Position numbers and translations under genes: made by a program. Source: Azospirillum sp. RU38E (GTDB lineage: Bacteria; Pseudomonadota; Alphaproteobacteria; Azospirillales; Azospirillaceae). Taken from it: a DNA stretch of 64,000 nt. Positions 11,551-20,378 of this stretch are shown in pieces. The stretch covers positions 1 through 64,000 of the forward strand of contig NZ_FZOI01000015.1 in NCBI RefSeq assembly GCF_900188385.1, in the 5' to 3' direction. The notes under the pieces were generated by a model. It was not told the DNA's origin. It saw only the letters and a program-made list of their open reading frames with translations, and ran no database searches. Each line of letters begins with the position of its first letter. Positions within the stretch are counted from its first letter, which is position 1.

Positions 11551-13011
11551 TTACCTGCTGGAAGCGAGGTCGATTTCCTGCGGTTGCCATCCGCCACCGA
11601 GCGCCCGGTAGGCGGCGACCGCAGCGCGTGCCGCCTCTGACTGGGCCTGTGCCTGGGCATCGGATGCCCCCAGCAACCTCTCATCCGCCTGCAGAACTTC
11701 GATCAGACTGACGACGCCTTTCTGATAAGCGGCAAACGATGCGTTCCGCGCACGGGCCAGTGAGTTCACCCCCTGATTCAGCACGCCGATCTGTTCTTCC
11801 CGCTTCACCAGCGTGGAGAAGGCATTCTCTACATCCTCCGTGGCGTGCAGTGCCGCCAGCCGATAGGCGGCCAGCATCTCCGCTTCCTGCCCCTTGGCCT
11901 GATCAATCTGTGCATTAATGCGACCGAAATCGAACAGACGCCAGCGCAGGCCCAACACGCCTGAGGCTTGTGTGGCACCATCGGTAAATAGATTACCGCT
12001 GGATACCGATGTCGCGCTGCCGATCAGCCCGCTTAAGGAGAGCTTCGGGTAGTATTCGGCGATGGCAACACCGATGCGGGCATTGGCGGCGGCCAGACGC
12101 CTTTCGGCCACGATCAGGTCGGGCCGACGCCGCAGCAGGTCGCCGGGCGATCCAGTGGCGGTAATTTGCGGAGCGACTGGAATGGGACGAGCCTCTGCCA
12201 GTTCCGCCCGATGGGTTCCGGGGGCCGAGCCCAGGAGCACATCCAGGGCATTCATGGCAGTGTCCAAACCGGCTTCCAGCACCGGGATGGAGGCCTGAAC
12301 CTGGGCAAGCGCACCTTCGGCCTGCCGTACCTGAAGTTCGGGGGCCAGCCCCTTGCCATAAAGATGGCTTACGGTTGCAAGCAAATCCCGTTGCGTTTCC
12401 ACCTGTCGGCGCGCCACGGCAAGGCGCGTTTGCAGGCCCCGGATGGTGATGTAGATATCGGCCGTCTGTGCGGCCACGGCAAGGCGGGTGGCTGCGGCAC
12501 CGGCTTCCGATGCCTGGTATTCCGCCAAGGCAGCTTCGCGCCCCCGGCGCAGCCCGCCGAACACATCCAGTTCCCAACTGGCACCCAGATTGGCCTCATA
12601 GGAATTGCCGGTCCGATCAAAATCAGGTGTGGAATTCAGGACTTGCCCCAGCGGCGTTTCAACCGATTGATAGCCCCTGGCGGCCTGACCGCTGATCGTG
12701 CCGGACGGCAGCAGGGCCGCATTGGCGGCCCCCAAACCCGCACGTGCCTGCGTGACGCGGGCAGCGGCCTGGGCAAGATCCAGATTTTGTTCCATGGCCG
12801 TTGTGACATATCTGGCCAGCATCGGGTCACCAAACCCCGTCCACCACGTAACAATATCCGCGCTGGTCGCAGCCTGTCGCTGCGCCATCGCCGTTTGGCT
12901 GAGATATTGTCCCGGCAATGATGGTTCCGGTTTGGCATAGTCGGGACCGATCGCACAGCCGGTCAGCAGGCTGGATGCAATGAAAACGGTGAGAAGACGG
13001 TTGGGGGGCAT
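11551..13011 (-). CDS. RND efflux outer-membrane factor lipoprotein (OprM/NodT family)
   Basis: A 486-residue TolC-type channel for tripartite efflux. The ATG at 13011 gives a lipoprotein signal peptide with lipobox LLTGC and the family signature GCAIGPDYAKPEPSLP, and has GGAAGAAG upstream. Two OEP repeats follow; the signature R-R-P-D-L motif (GDLLRRRPDLIVAERRLAAANARIGVA) is in the second half and LGLRWRLFDFGRINAQIDQAKG near the C-terminal repeat. It is divergent from a TetR gene and its upstream region holds one copy of the 24-bp operator that also precedes the adaptor/pump genes, so the channel very probably works with that pump. Confidence 0.94.
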   Translation of the reverse strand: MPPNRLLTVFIASSLLTGCAIGPDYAKPEPSLPGQYLSQTAMAQRQAATSADIVTWWTGFGDPMLARYVTTAMEQNLDLAQAAARVTQARAGLGAANAALLPSGTISGQAARGYQSVETPLGQVLNSTPDFDRTGNSYEANLGASWELDVFGGLRRGREAALAEYQASEAGAAATRLAVAAQTADIYITIRGLQTRLAVARRQVETQRDLLATVSHLYGKGLAPELQVRQAEGALAQVQASIPVLEAGLDTAMNALDVLLGSAPGTHRAELAEARPIPVAPQITATGSPGDLLRRRPDLIVAERRLAAANARIGVAIAEYYPKLSLSGLIGSATSVSSGNLFTDGATQASGVLGLRWRLFDFGRINAQIDQAKGQEAEMLAAYRLAALHATEDVENAFSTLVKREEQIGVLNQGVNSLARARNASFAAYQKGVVSLIEVLQADERLLGASDAQAQAQSEAARAAVAAYRALGGGWQPQEIDLASSR

Positions 13012-13048
13012 GGACTTCTTCCGGCAGAGGGGGCTAGAATATGGAGTT

Positions 13049-13072
13049 GTGACCAATATACAAAATAGTCAC
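13049..13072. promoter_or_regulatory. Operator copy 1 for the efflux regulon
   Basis: Read on the reverse strand, the site is GTGACTATT-N6-ATTGGTCAC, identical outside the 6-bp centre to the site at 13760-13783. It lies between the divergent outer-membrane-factor and tetR genes. Confidence 0.8.
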
Positions 13073-13111
13073 TCGTCTTGCAATTCATATGCTGGGGATA
13101 AGCATCAAGCC

Positions 13112-13729
13112 ATGAGCAAAGCAGCCACCTATTCAGGTTCGGCCCGTGGTCCGGCCGATCACGACGTACGAGACCAGATTGTCGGCGCTGCCACAGAACA
13201 TTTCAGCCGCTACGGATATGAGAAAACCACGGTCTCCGATCTCGCCAAGGCCATCGGCTTCTCGAAGGCCTATATTTACAAGTTTTTCGAGTCGAAGCAG
13301 GCCATTGGCGAAATGATCTGTGCCAACTGCCTGCGCGGGATTGAGATGGAAATCAGGGCCGCCGTGACGGAGGCTCCACACCCATCCGAAAAGCTGCGGC
13401 GCATGTTTAAAGTGGGCATTGACGCAAGCCTGCGTCTGTTTTCCCAGGATCGTAAACTTTACGAGATCGCTGCATCCGCCGCGATGGAGCGCTGGCAGGC
13501 GGCGGTCGCCTACGAAGAGCGGCTTCAGAAACTGCTGCAGGAGATATTGCAGGAAGGCCGGGCGTCGGGGGATTTCGAGCGCAAAACCCCCCTCGATGAA
13601 GCCGCCAGGGCGATCTATCTGGTCATGCGTCCCTACCTGAACCCCCTGTTCCTGCAATATAGCTTTAACCACGCCGATGACGCGCCGTTGCAGCTATCCA
13701 GTCTGGTGCTTCGCAGCCTGTCCCCTTAA
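13112..13729 (+). CDS. TetR/AcrR-family regulator of the tripartite efflux system
   Basis: A 205-residue TetR regulator with its HTH at about residues 20-65 (IVGAATEHFSRYGYEKTTVSDLAKAIGFSKAYIYKFFESKQAIGEM). I chose the ATG at 13112 because the open frame upstream would run through the operator at 13049-13072. It sits between the outer-membrane factor (divergent) and the adaptor/pump genes (downstream, same strand). Identical 24-bp dyads in front of it and in front of the adaptor gene make it the obvious local repressor. The ligand is unknown. Confidence 0.92.
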   Translation: MSKAATYSGSARGPADHDVRDQIVGAATEHFSRYGYEKTTVSDLAKAIGFSKAYIYKFFESKQAIGEMICANCLRGIEMEIRAAVTEAPHPSEKLRRMFKVGIDASLRLFSQDRKLYEIAASAAMERWQAAVAYEERLQKLLQEILQEGRASGDFERKTPLDEAARAIYLVMRPYLNPLFLQYSFNHADDAPLQLSSLVLRSLSP

Positions 13730-13759
13730 AGCTGCCATTCGAGTGCTGCTATTCATGTA

Positions 13760-13783
13760 GTGACTATTGACTAAATTGGTCAC
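13760..13783. promoter_or_regulatory. Operator copy 2 for the efflux regulon
   Basis: GTGACTATT-N6-ATTGGTCAC lies 45 bp before the adaptor start codon and matches copy 1 at all 18 arm positions. Confidence 0.8.
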
Positions 13784-13828
13784 AAGAATCAGTATGAGAA
13801 CCCTGATCACCTTGCTGATGGGACTCTC

Positions 13829-14941
13829 ATGCTGCGCCGCCTTATCACCATCTCTTGCACTCTCTGTGCATTGCCCCTTGTGCTGGCAGCATGCGGTGAT
13901 GAACCGCATGCTGACCCCCGTACCGAAGCGCCGCTGGTGCGTGCCGCGGTGGTCCAAGATGCCAGTGTCGTTTCACGCGCCTTTACCGGCACGGTCGCCG
14001 CCAGGGTTCAGAGCGATCTGGGCTTCCGTGTCTCCGGCAAGGTTCTGGAACGGCTTGTGGATACCGGCCAGACTGTCACGCGCGGTCAGGTGCTTATGCG
14101 CATCGATCCGGTCGATTTGAAACTTGCCGCCCATGCACAGCAGGAAGCAGTCGCCGCTGCGCGCGCCCGTGCGCAGCAGACAGCGCAGGATGAAGCCCGC
14201 TATCGGGAGCTGCTTGGAACGGGTGCAATCTCTGCCTCTGCCTACGACCAGATCAAGGCGGCGGCAGATTCGGCCAAAGCCCAGCTTAAGGCCGCCCAGG
14301 CCCAGGCAGAGGTTGCGCTGAATGCCAACCGCTATGCGGAGCTGGTGGCGGACGCCGATGGCGTGATCATGGAAGCCCTGGTCGAGCCCGGTCAGGTCGT
14401 CAGTGCAGGGCAAGTGGTTGTGCGTCTGGCCCATGCTGGGCGCCGGGAAGCCATCGTCCAACTGCCGGAAACCTTGCGTCCGGCTATTGGCTCCAGTGCC
14501 CAGGCCACATTGTTTGGCAAGGAAGATATTGCCGTCCCTGCCAAGCTACGTCAGCTTTCCGATACCGCCGACCGGCTGACCCGAACCTTCGATGCGCGCT
14601 ATGTGCTGGAGGGTGAACTGGCCAGTGCTCCCTTGGGGACCACCGTCACCGTCCGCATCGCCGACGACATCGCGTCCACGGAAGGCGTGAAGCAGGTGCC
14701 GATCGGCGCGCTGTTCGATGCGGGCAAGGGACCGGGTGTGTGGGTCATTGCTGGTGAACCTGCCAAGGTGAAATGGCAACCCATCACCGTGCAGCATCTG
14801 GATAGCGACAGCGCACGCATTGCCGGGCCGCTTAATCAGGGTGACAGGGTTGTATCGCTGGGGGCGCATCTGCTGCGCGATGGCGCGCTGGTGCGGGTTG
14901 CCGGCCAGTCCCAAGCCATTACCGGGGGGGCCAAGCCGTGA
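13829..14941 (+). CDS. RND efflux periplasmic adaptor (membrane fusion) lipoprotein
   Basis: A 370-residue HlyD/AcrA-type adaptor. The N-terminal signal peptide ends in a lipobox (LVLAAC, Cys at residue 22), predicting inner-membrane anchoring by lipid. The split lipoyl domain is visible (SGKVLERLVDTGQTVTRGQVLMRIDP, then GVIMEALVEPGQVVSAGQVVVRL). An alpha-helical hairpin rich in Ala/Gln lies between, with beta-barrel and membrane-proximal domains after. The stop overlaps the pump start by 4 bp (GTGA), so the two are translationally coupled. Confidence 0.94.
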   Translation: MLRRLITISCTLCALPLVLAACGDEPHADPRTEAPLVRAAVVQDASVVSRAFTGTVAARVQSDLGFRVSGKVLERLVDTGQTVTRGQVLMRIDPVDLKLAAHAQQEAVAAARARAQQTAQDEARYRELLGTGAISASAYDQIKAAADSAKAQLKAAQAQAEVALNANRYAELVADADGVIMEALVEPGQVVSAGQVVVRLAHAGRREAIVQLPETLRPAIGSSAQATLFGKEDIAVPAKLRQLSDTADRLTRTFDARYVLEGELASAPLGTTVTVRIADDIASTEGVKQVPIGALFDAGKGPGVWVIAGEPAKVKWQPITVQHLDSDSARIAGPLNQGDRVVSLGAHLLRDGALVRVAGQSQAITGGAKP

Positions 14942-17900
14942 GCACAGGCCGCTTCAATCTCTCCGCACTGGCCGTGCGGGAGCGATCCATCACCCTGTTT
15001 CTGATCCTGCTGATCACCGTTGCAGGCATTCTTGCCTTCTTCCAGCTTGGACGCGCGGAGGACCCGCCTTTCACGATCAAGCAGATGACTGTCATCACCG
15101 TGTGGCCGGGTGCGACCGCGCAGGAGATGCAGGATCAGGTCGCAGAGCCGTTGGAAAAGCGCCTGCAGGAACTGCGCTGGTATGACCGGACGGAAACCTT
15201 CACCCGCCCCGGTCTGGCCCTCACCATGGTGGTACTGCGCGACGACGCCCCGCCATCGGAAGTGCAGGAGGAGTTTTATCAGGCCCGCAAGAAATTATCT
15301 GACGAAGCCCGAAATCTGCCGCCCGGCGTCATCGGGCCGATGGTCAATGACGAATATGCCGATGTGACCTTTGCGCTCTTTGCCCTCAAGGCCAAGGGTG
15401 AACCGCAGCGCCTGCTGGTGCGCGATGCAGAAACCCTGCGTCAGCGCTTGCTGCATGTGCCCGGCGTCAAGAAGGTCAACATCATCGGGGAGCAGTCGGA
15501 ACGTATCTACGTATCCTTCTCCCATGAAAAGCTGGCGACCCTGGGTGTCTCGCCGCAGGACATTTTCGCAGCGCTCAGCAGCCAGAATATGTTGACCCCA
15601 GCCGGCTCCATTGAGACCAAGGGACCGCAGGTCTTCATTCGCGTCGACGGTGCATTCGACGAGCTGGAAAAGATCAGGCAGACCCCGATTACCGCCCAAG
15701 GGCGGACGCTGAAGCTGTCGGACGTGGCGACTGTTGAGCGCGGCTATGAGGATCCCGCCACCTTCCAGGTGCGCAACAATGGGGAACCGGCGCTGCTGCT
15801 GGGCATTGTCATGCGCGACGAGTGGAACGGGCTGGACCTTGGCAAGGCGCTGGAAGCAGAAGTCGCTGCCATCAATGCTGGTTTGCCGCTTGGCATGTCG
15901 CTCTCCAAAGTGACCGATCAGGCCGTCAATATCAGTTCGGCGGTTGATGAATTCATGGTCAAGTTCTTCGTGGCTTTGCTGGTGGTGATGGCCGTCTGCT
16001 TTGTCAGCATGGGCTGGCGGGTGGGCATTGTCGTTGCCGCAGCGGTCCCCCTGACCCTGGCCGCCGTCTTCATTATCATGGGAGCGACGGGCAAGAATTT
16101 CGACCGGATCACGCTGGGTTCCCTGATCCTGGCTTTGGGGCTGCTGGTCGATGACGCCATCATCGCCATCGAAATGATGGTCGTGAAAATGGAGGAGGGC
16201 TATGACCGGGTCGCCGCCTCGGCCTATGCCTGGAGCCATACGGCAGCGCCTATGCTTTCCGGTACGCTGGTCACGGCCATCGGCTTCATGCCCAATGGTT
16301 TCGCCCGTTCCACGGCGGGCGAATATACCAGCAACATGTTCTGGATCGTCGGCATTGCCCTGATCGTTTCCTGGGTGGTGGCCGTGGCCTTCACGCCCTA
16401 TCTGGGCGTGAAGATGCTGCCCGACATCAAGCCGGTCGAAGGTGGGCACGCAGCGATCTACAATACGCGCAACTACAACCGGTTCAGACAGGTGCTGGGC
16501 CGTGTCATTGCCCGCAAATGGCTGGTTGCCGGTGCTGTGGTGGGCACGTTTGTCCTTGCCGTTGTCGGCATGGGTCTGGTCAAGAAGCAGTTCTTCCCCA
16601 CCTCTGACCGGCCCGAAGTGCTGGTCGAGGTGCAGATGCCCTATGGCACCTCCATCGAACAAACCAGTGCTGCCACCGCAAAGATCGAAGCCTGGCTGGC
16701 GAAGCAGGAAGAAGCCAGGGTCGTGACCGCCTATATCGGCCAGGGTGCCCCCCGTTTCTTCCTGGCCATGTCGCCGGAATTGCCCGATCCGTCATTCGCC
16801 AAGATTGTCGCTCTTGCTGGTAATGATAAGGAGAGGGAAGCCCTCAAATACAGGCTGCGCCAAGCCATTGCCGACGGATTGGCACCGGAGGCGCAGGTGC
16901 GCGTCACCCAGATCGTGTTCGGGCCCCCGTCGCCCTTTCCTGTCGCGTTTCGCGTCATGGGGCCGGACCCCGACCAATTGCGGGCCATCGCAACGCAGGT
17001 GGAGACTGTGATGCGCGCCAGCCCGATGATGCGCACCGTCAACACGGATTGGGGAACGCGCGTACCGACCCTGCATTTCACCCTCAATCAGGACCGGTTG
17101 CAGGCGGTCGGGCTGACGTCCAATTCAGTGGCCTTGCAGTTGCAGTTCCTGTTGAGCGGGGCGCCGCTGACCCAGGTGCGCGAGGATATCCGCTCTGTTC
17201 AGGTGGTTGGCCGCTCCGCTGGGGATATCCGTCTCGACCCGGCAAAGATCGCTGATTTCACCCTGGTCGGGTCGGCAGGACAGCGCGTGCCGCTGTCGCA
17301 GGTGGGCAGCGTCGAAATACGCATGGAAGATCCTATCCTCCGCCGCCGCGACCGCACACCCACCCTGACCGTGCGGGGCGATATTGCTGACGGATTGCAG
17401 CCGCCAGACGTCTCTACGGCGATGCTGGCGCAGTTGCAGCCGGTTATCGCGCAACTCCCGCCCGGCTATCGCATCGAACTGGCGGGTTCCATTGAAGAAG
17501 CCGGGAAGGCGTCTGCGGCGTTGCTGCCGCTGTTCCCGGTCATGATCGCCTTTACCCTGCTGGTCATCATCCTGCAGGTGCGGTCGATGTCGGCAATGAT
17601 CATGGTATTCATGACCAGTCCGCTGGGGCTGATCGGTGTCGTGCCGACCTTGTTGCTGTTCCAGCAGCCATTTGGCATCAATGCCCTGGTCGGCCTGATT
17701 GCCCTGTCCGGCATCCTGATGCGCAACACGCTGATCCTGATCGGGCAGATCCACCACAATGAACAGGAAGGGTTGAACCCGTTTGATGCGGTGGTGGAGG
17801 CAACGGTGCAGCGTGCCCGCCCGGTGATCCTGACCGCCCTGGCGGCGATCCTGGCCTTCATTCCGCTGACCCATTCGGTGTTCTGGGGAACGCTGGCTTA

Positions 17901-18000
17901 TACCTTGATCGGCGGGACGCTGGCGGGCACCGTTCTGACCCTGGTGTTCCTGCCGGCCATGTATTCCATCTGGTTCAAGATCAGACCAGTGGTGCTGTAA
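14938..18000 (+). CDS. RND multidrug efflux permease (AcrB/HAE1-like)
   Basis: A proton-driven RND inner-membrane transporter of 1020 residues, normal for the family. It starts at a GTG overlapping the adaptor stop. TM1 follows the N-terminal RSITLFLILLITVAGILAF. A large periplasmic porter domain occupies about residues 35-330, then a TM2-TM6 block with the proton-relay aspartates in LGLLVDDAIIAIEMM. The second porter domain begins after GLVKKQFFPTSDRPEVLVE, and the final TM bundle carries LIALSGILMRNTLILI. It works with the adaptor at 13829 and, by shared operator, the outer-membrane factor at 11551. Drug specificity cannot be read from the sequence. Confidence 0.95.
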   Translation: MSTGRFNLSALAVRERSITLFLILLITVAGILAFFQLGRAEDPPFTIKQMTVITVWPGATAQEMQDQVAEPLEKRLQELRWYDRTETFTRPGLALTMVVLRDDAPPSEVQEEFYQARKKLSDEARNLPPGVIGPMVNDEYADVTFALFALKAKGEPQRLLVRDAETLRQRLLHVPGVKKVNIIGEQSERIYVSFSHEKLATLGVSPQDIFAALSSQNMLTPAGSIETKGPQVFIRVDGAFDELEKIRQTPITAQGRTLKLSDVATVERGYEDPATFQVRNNGEPALLLGIVMRDEWNGLDLGKALEAEVAAINAGLPLGMSLSKVTDQAVNISSAVDEFMVKFFVALLVVMAVCFVSMGWRVGIVVAAAVPLTLAAVFIIMGATGKNFDRITLGSLILALGLLVDDAIIAIEMMVVKMEEGYDRVAASAYAWSHTAAPMLSGTLVTAIGFMPNGFARSTAGEYTSNMFWIVGIALIVSWVVAVAFTPYLGVKMLPDIKPVEGGHAAIYNTRNYNRFRQVLGRVIARKWLVAGAVVGTFVLAVVGMGLVKKQFFPTSDRPEVLVEVQMPYGTSIEQTSAATAKIEAWLAKQEEARVVTAYIGQGAPRFFLAMSPELPDPSFAKIVALAGNDKEREALKYRLRQAIADGLAPEAQVRVTQIVFGPPSPFPVAFRVMGPDPDQLRAIATQVETVMRASPMMRTVNTDWGTRVPTLHFTLNQDRLQAVGLTSNSVALQLQFLLSGAPLTQVREDIRSVQVVGRSAGDIRLDPAKIADFTLVGSAGQRVPLSQVGSVEIRMEDPILRRRDRTPTLTVRGDIADGLQPPDVSTAMLAQLQPVIAQLPPGYRIELAGSIEEAGKASAALLPLFPVMIAFTLLVIILQVRSMSAMIMVFMTSPLGLIGVVPTLLLFQQPFGINALVGLIALSGILMRNTLILIGQIHHNEQEGLNPFDAVVEATVQRARPVILTALAAILAFIPLTHSVFWGTLAYTLIGGTLAGTVLTLVFLPAMYSIWFKIRPVVL

Positions 18001-18011
18001 AGCTGACAACT

Positions 18012-18055
18012 GCCAGCCCTGACCCGCCGGTATTATCCGGCAGATCGGGGCTGGC
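18012..18055. terminator. Hairpin terminator after the RND operon
   Basis: An outer 8-bp stem (GCCAGCCC at 18012-18019, GGGCTGGC at 18048-18055) encloses an inner GCCGG/CCGGC stem, between two convergent genes. Confidence 0.65.
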
Positions 18056-18141
18056 CTGTACCAATTCTGCGTGGGGATCCTGCTGTCGCCGTCGATAGGC
18101 TGTCGGCCCCGCCCTGCATGGTCGCCTATGGTCTGTGCTGC

Positions 18142-18795
18142 TCAGCGAAGTTGTTCCACCAGCGCCTCCGCCCCCTTGTCGATCCCTGTTTCGGCTGCGT
18201 CTATTGACCCGAATGTGGCACCGATATTGAACGAGTTGGGGTATTGCTTGGCGATGAAAGCTTTCAGCAGGCGCAGGTCGGCCGCATCATAGATTTCGGC
18301 CGCATAGATCACAGAACCGGTCATCGTTCCTTCGCCCCCTCGGAAGGACTGAACGCCGTTATAAAGCCCACCCGCGATGTCAAAACGGGATAGCGGGCCC
18401 AATACCGGGGTCGTCGTGCTGGCGCCGGTGAGGGTCAACTTGATACGCAGGGTGTTCGGTCCGGGCTGATTGGTCAACCGGAAGTGCCTCGACAATTCAT
18501 CGCCGAAACGCCGGTACATGTAATCGGCCAGGCTGATCCGCTCGGCCTGCGATAGGTCGCCAAACTGGCTATCCAGACCGTCGTAAAGCGAGACGGGCTC
18601 CAGGATAACGTTACGATAGAAACGCCAGTCAACGGCGGTCTCATAGATATAGGGAATGCGCCGGTCCCCGTCCGGACCCGACGGGCGCATATAGTCGGTG
18701 GAAGCCAGTCCCGAATAGGGCACGGGGTCGGGGCTGGCGCAGCCGGCCAGGGCAAGGCAGAACGCCAGCGCCGGGATGTTCCAGGACATCCGCAT
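18142..18795 (-). CDS. DUF3313-like lipoprotein
   Basis: A 217-residue lipoprotein. From the ATG at 18795 there is a short signal peptide with lipobox LALAGC; GGGAG lies about 7 nt upstream. The mature part begins with YSGL, and a VDWRFYRNVILEPVSLY segment followed by a helix (LADYMYRRFGDELSRHF) resembles DUF3313 lipoproteins. The end contains a DAAETGIDKGAEALVEQL helix. It follows the beta-barrel gene by 38 bp on the same strand, so they form an operon. Function is unknown; periplasmic or outer-membrane location is predicted. Confidence 0.75.
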   Translation of the reverse strand: MRMSWNIPALAFCLALAGCASPDPVPYSGLASTDYMRPSGPDGDRRIPYIYETAVDWRFYRNVILEPVSLYDGLDSQFGDLSQAERISLADYMYRRFGDELSRHFRLTNQPGPNTLRIKLTLTGASTTTPVLGPLSRFDIAGGLYNGVQSFRGGEGTMTGSVIYAAEIYDAADLRLLKAFIAKQYPNSFNIGATFGSIDAAETGIDKGAEALVEQLR

Positions 18796-18833
18796 CTCAT
18801 GTCTCCCAATGATATATACGGAGCGGTACCGCA

Positions 18834-19514
18834 TCAGAAATGATAGCGAATGCCCACGGTGCCGGAGAGGTTGGACAGTTCCGGTTCGAAGTCCCCAGTG
18901 AACCCGGTACCCGCAGCGGCATATTTCAGGCCGCTGATTTGGCTGTAACGGGTGCCCACTTCCAACACCAGTTGTGGTGACAGGTGAAGGCCGACGCCGG
19001 CATCGACATGCCACATCAGTCCCCAGTCCTTGCCATCGACCTCGATATTGGTTCGGCTCAGGCTGTTACCTCCGGACAGGCGTGTTTCTACGCGCGCTGC
19101 CCCCCCGCCGGCACCGATATAGGGCACGATCATGTCGGTGACGGGGATATCCAGATATCCGGCAATGCTCATGCCCAGGGCACGGGTGCGCCCGTCACCG
19201 CGAAAGCCGCTTTTCCCGAAATCCGACGATTTCAGATCATTACTGAAATAGACGGCACTCTGTTCCAGCCGGATGCCACCGAAATCATACCCGCCGCCAA
19301 TTTGGCCGGTGACGCCCACCTTGTACTTGCCATCCTTGGGAAAGGAGGATGAAATTTCATCCAGGTCCAGCTTCTGTTTCGGCGTGATGCTGCCGCCGCC
19401 CCGGGCGACGGCATAGAAGCCGGTGCTGCCGGGTCTTTCCTGGGCCTCGGCAGCACCGGCGACGATCATCAGGGACAGACCAGCCAGCAGCAGGGGGCGT
19501 GAAAAGTGTGACAT
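18834..19514 (-). CDS. Outer-membrane beta-barrel protein (porin-like, OmpA-type small barrel)
   Basis: A 226-residue protein with a Sec signal peptide (MSHFSRPLLLAGLSLMIVAGAAEA, cleaved near AEA-QE). The mature protein alternates hydrophobic and polar residues and ends GTVGIRYHF with the terminal Phe expected for outer-membrane barrels. Repeated glycine-rich strands such as GGYDFGGIRLEQSAVYF and VPYIGAGGGAARVE are typical of 8-stranded barrels. It is the first gene of a two-gene unit with the lipoprotein and is divergent from the OmpR-type regulator, with a dyad at 19636-19660 between them. Specific function is unknown. Confidence 0.85.
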   Translation of the reverse strand: MSHFSRPLLLAGLSLMIVAGAAEAQERPGSTGFYAVARGGGSITPKQKLDLDEISSSFPKDGKYKVGVTGQIGGGYDFGGIRLEQSAVYFSNDLKSSDFGKSGFRGDGRTRALGMSIAGYLDIPVTDMIVPYIGAGGGAARVETRLSGGNSLSRTNIEVDGKDWGLMWHVDAGVGLHLSPQLVLEVGTRYSQISGLKYAAAGTGFTGDFEPELSNLSGTVGIRYHF

Positions 19515-19635
19515 GGAATAACCTCGCTTGAATGCGGCGGCCGGGAAGGCCGGCGTCTGCGAAGTGAATGCCTGTTCCGTGTGGATTCCGTTGCCAGGAT
19601 CGATGGAGGAATTGTGGAGTTCGCCCTCCATAATC

Positions 19636-19660
19636 CATCCATAAGTATCTATTATGGATG
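19636..19660. promoter_or_regulatory. Dyad between beta-barrel operon and two-component genes
   Basis: A perfect inverted repeat CATCCATAA-N7-TTATGGATG lies in the divergent promoter region, 26 bp before the response-regulator start. It could be an operator for the adjacent response regulator. Confidence 0.6.
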
Positions 19661-19685
19661 ATGCTCACATGGAGGAGGGCGCCGC

Positions 19686-20378
19686 ATGGGCAGAATATTG
19701 ATTGTTGAGGATGAAGAGGAAATCGCCGATCTACTGGCTGCTTACGTGGTGAAGGCCGGTTTCGACATAGGCCGGGCTACCAATGTGGCCGATGCTATTC
19801 GCGATCATGCGCGGCTGCGGCCTGATCTGGTGCTCCTGGATATCGGCTTGCCTGGTGGCGACGGGCTGGAAGTGCTGACCAGCATCCGCCGCCGCTTTGA
19901 TACACCGATCATCATGGTCACGGCCCATGATGATGATGTGAGCAAGCTTGGCAGCCTGCGCATCGGCGCTGACGACTATGTCGTGAAGCCCTTTAATCCG
20001 TCAGAGGTGATCGAGCGTATCCGCGCCGTGCTGCGTCGGGTGCAGGGTATGGTGGGGCGTCGTACACTCAGCGTCGGCCGGCTGGTGATCGAGCTGGACG
20101 CTTGCATTGCCTTCTACCGCCCCGATGAGGATGATCAGGAGGTGCGTCTGCCCCTGACCCCGACCGAGTTCAAGATACTGGCCCATATGGCCCGTCAGCC
20201 CCGTCGGGCCTTTTCCCGGGCGGAGCTGCTGAAGGCGGTGGCACCGGAAAGCGGCGCTTATGACCGGGTGATCGACAGCCACCTTTCCAAACTGCGCCAG
20301 AAGCTGTCTGCCGTGGGCTGTGCCGATATGATCGAGCCGGTGCGAAGTATAGGATATCGTCTATGGTCCGCGGAATGA
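19686..20378 (+). CDS. OmpR/PhoB-family response regulator
   Basis: A 230-residue regulator. The receiver domain (residues 1-120) has the acidic pair E8/D9, phospho-acceptor Asp52 (LVLLDIGLPGGDG), Thr79 and Lys101 (YVVKPF). The winged-helix effector domain spans about residues 130-228, with the RAFSRAELLKAV and YDRVIDSHLSKLRQKL recognition region. The most similar characterised group is BaeR-like. The stop overlaps the kinase start by 4 bp (ATGA), so the pair is co-translated. The divergent beta-barrel/lipoprotein operon is the natural candidate target. Confidence 0.95.
   Translation: MGRILIVEDEEEIADLLAAYVVKAGFDIGRATNVADAIRDHARLRPDLVLLDIGLPGGDGLEVLTSIRRRFDTPIIMVTAHDDDVSKLGSLRIGADDYVVKPFNPSEVIERIRAVLRRVQGMVGRRTLSVGRLVIELDACIAFYRPDEDDQEVRLPLTPTEFKILAHMARQPRRAFSRAELLKAVAPESGAYDRVIDSHLSKLRQKLSAVGCADMIEPVRSIGYRLWSAE

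Noticed and set aside
13767-14120. Forward frame beginning before the adaptor gene in another frame
   Set aside because: It overlaps the operator and the adaptor lipoprotein gene, whose signal peptide and lipoyl motifs are unambiguous.
15295-16662. Long reverse frame opposite the RND permease
   Set aside because: Shadow of the permease coding sequence with a His/Asp/Gln-rich low-complexity pattern.
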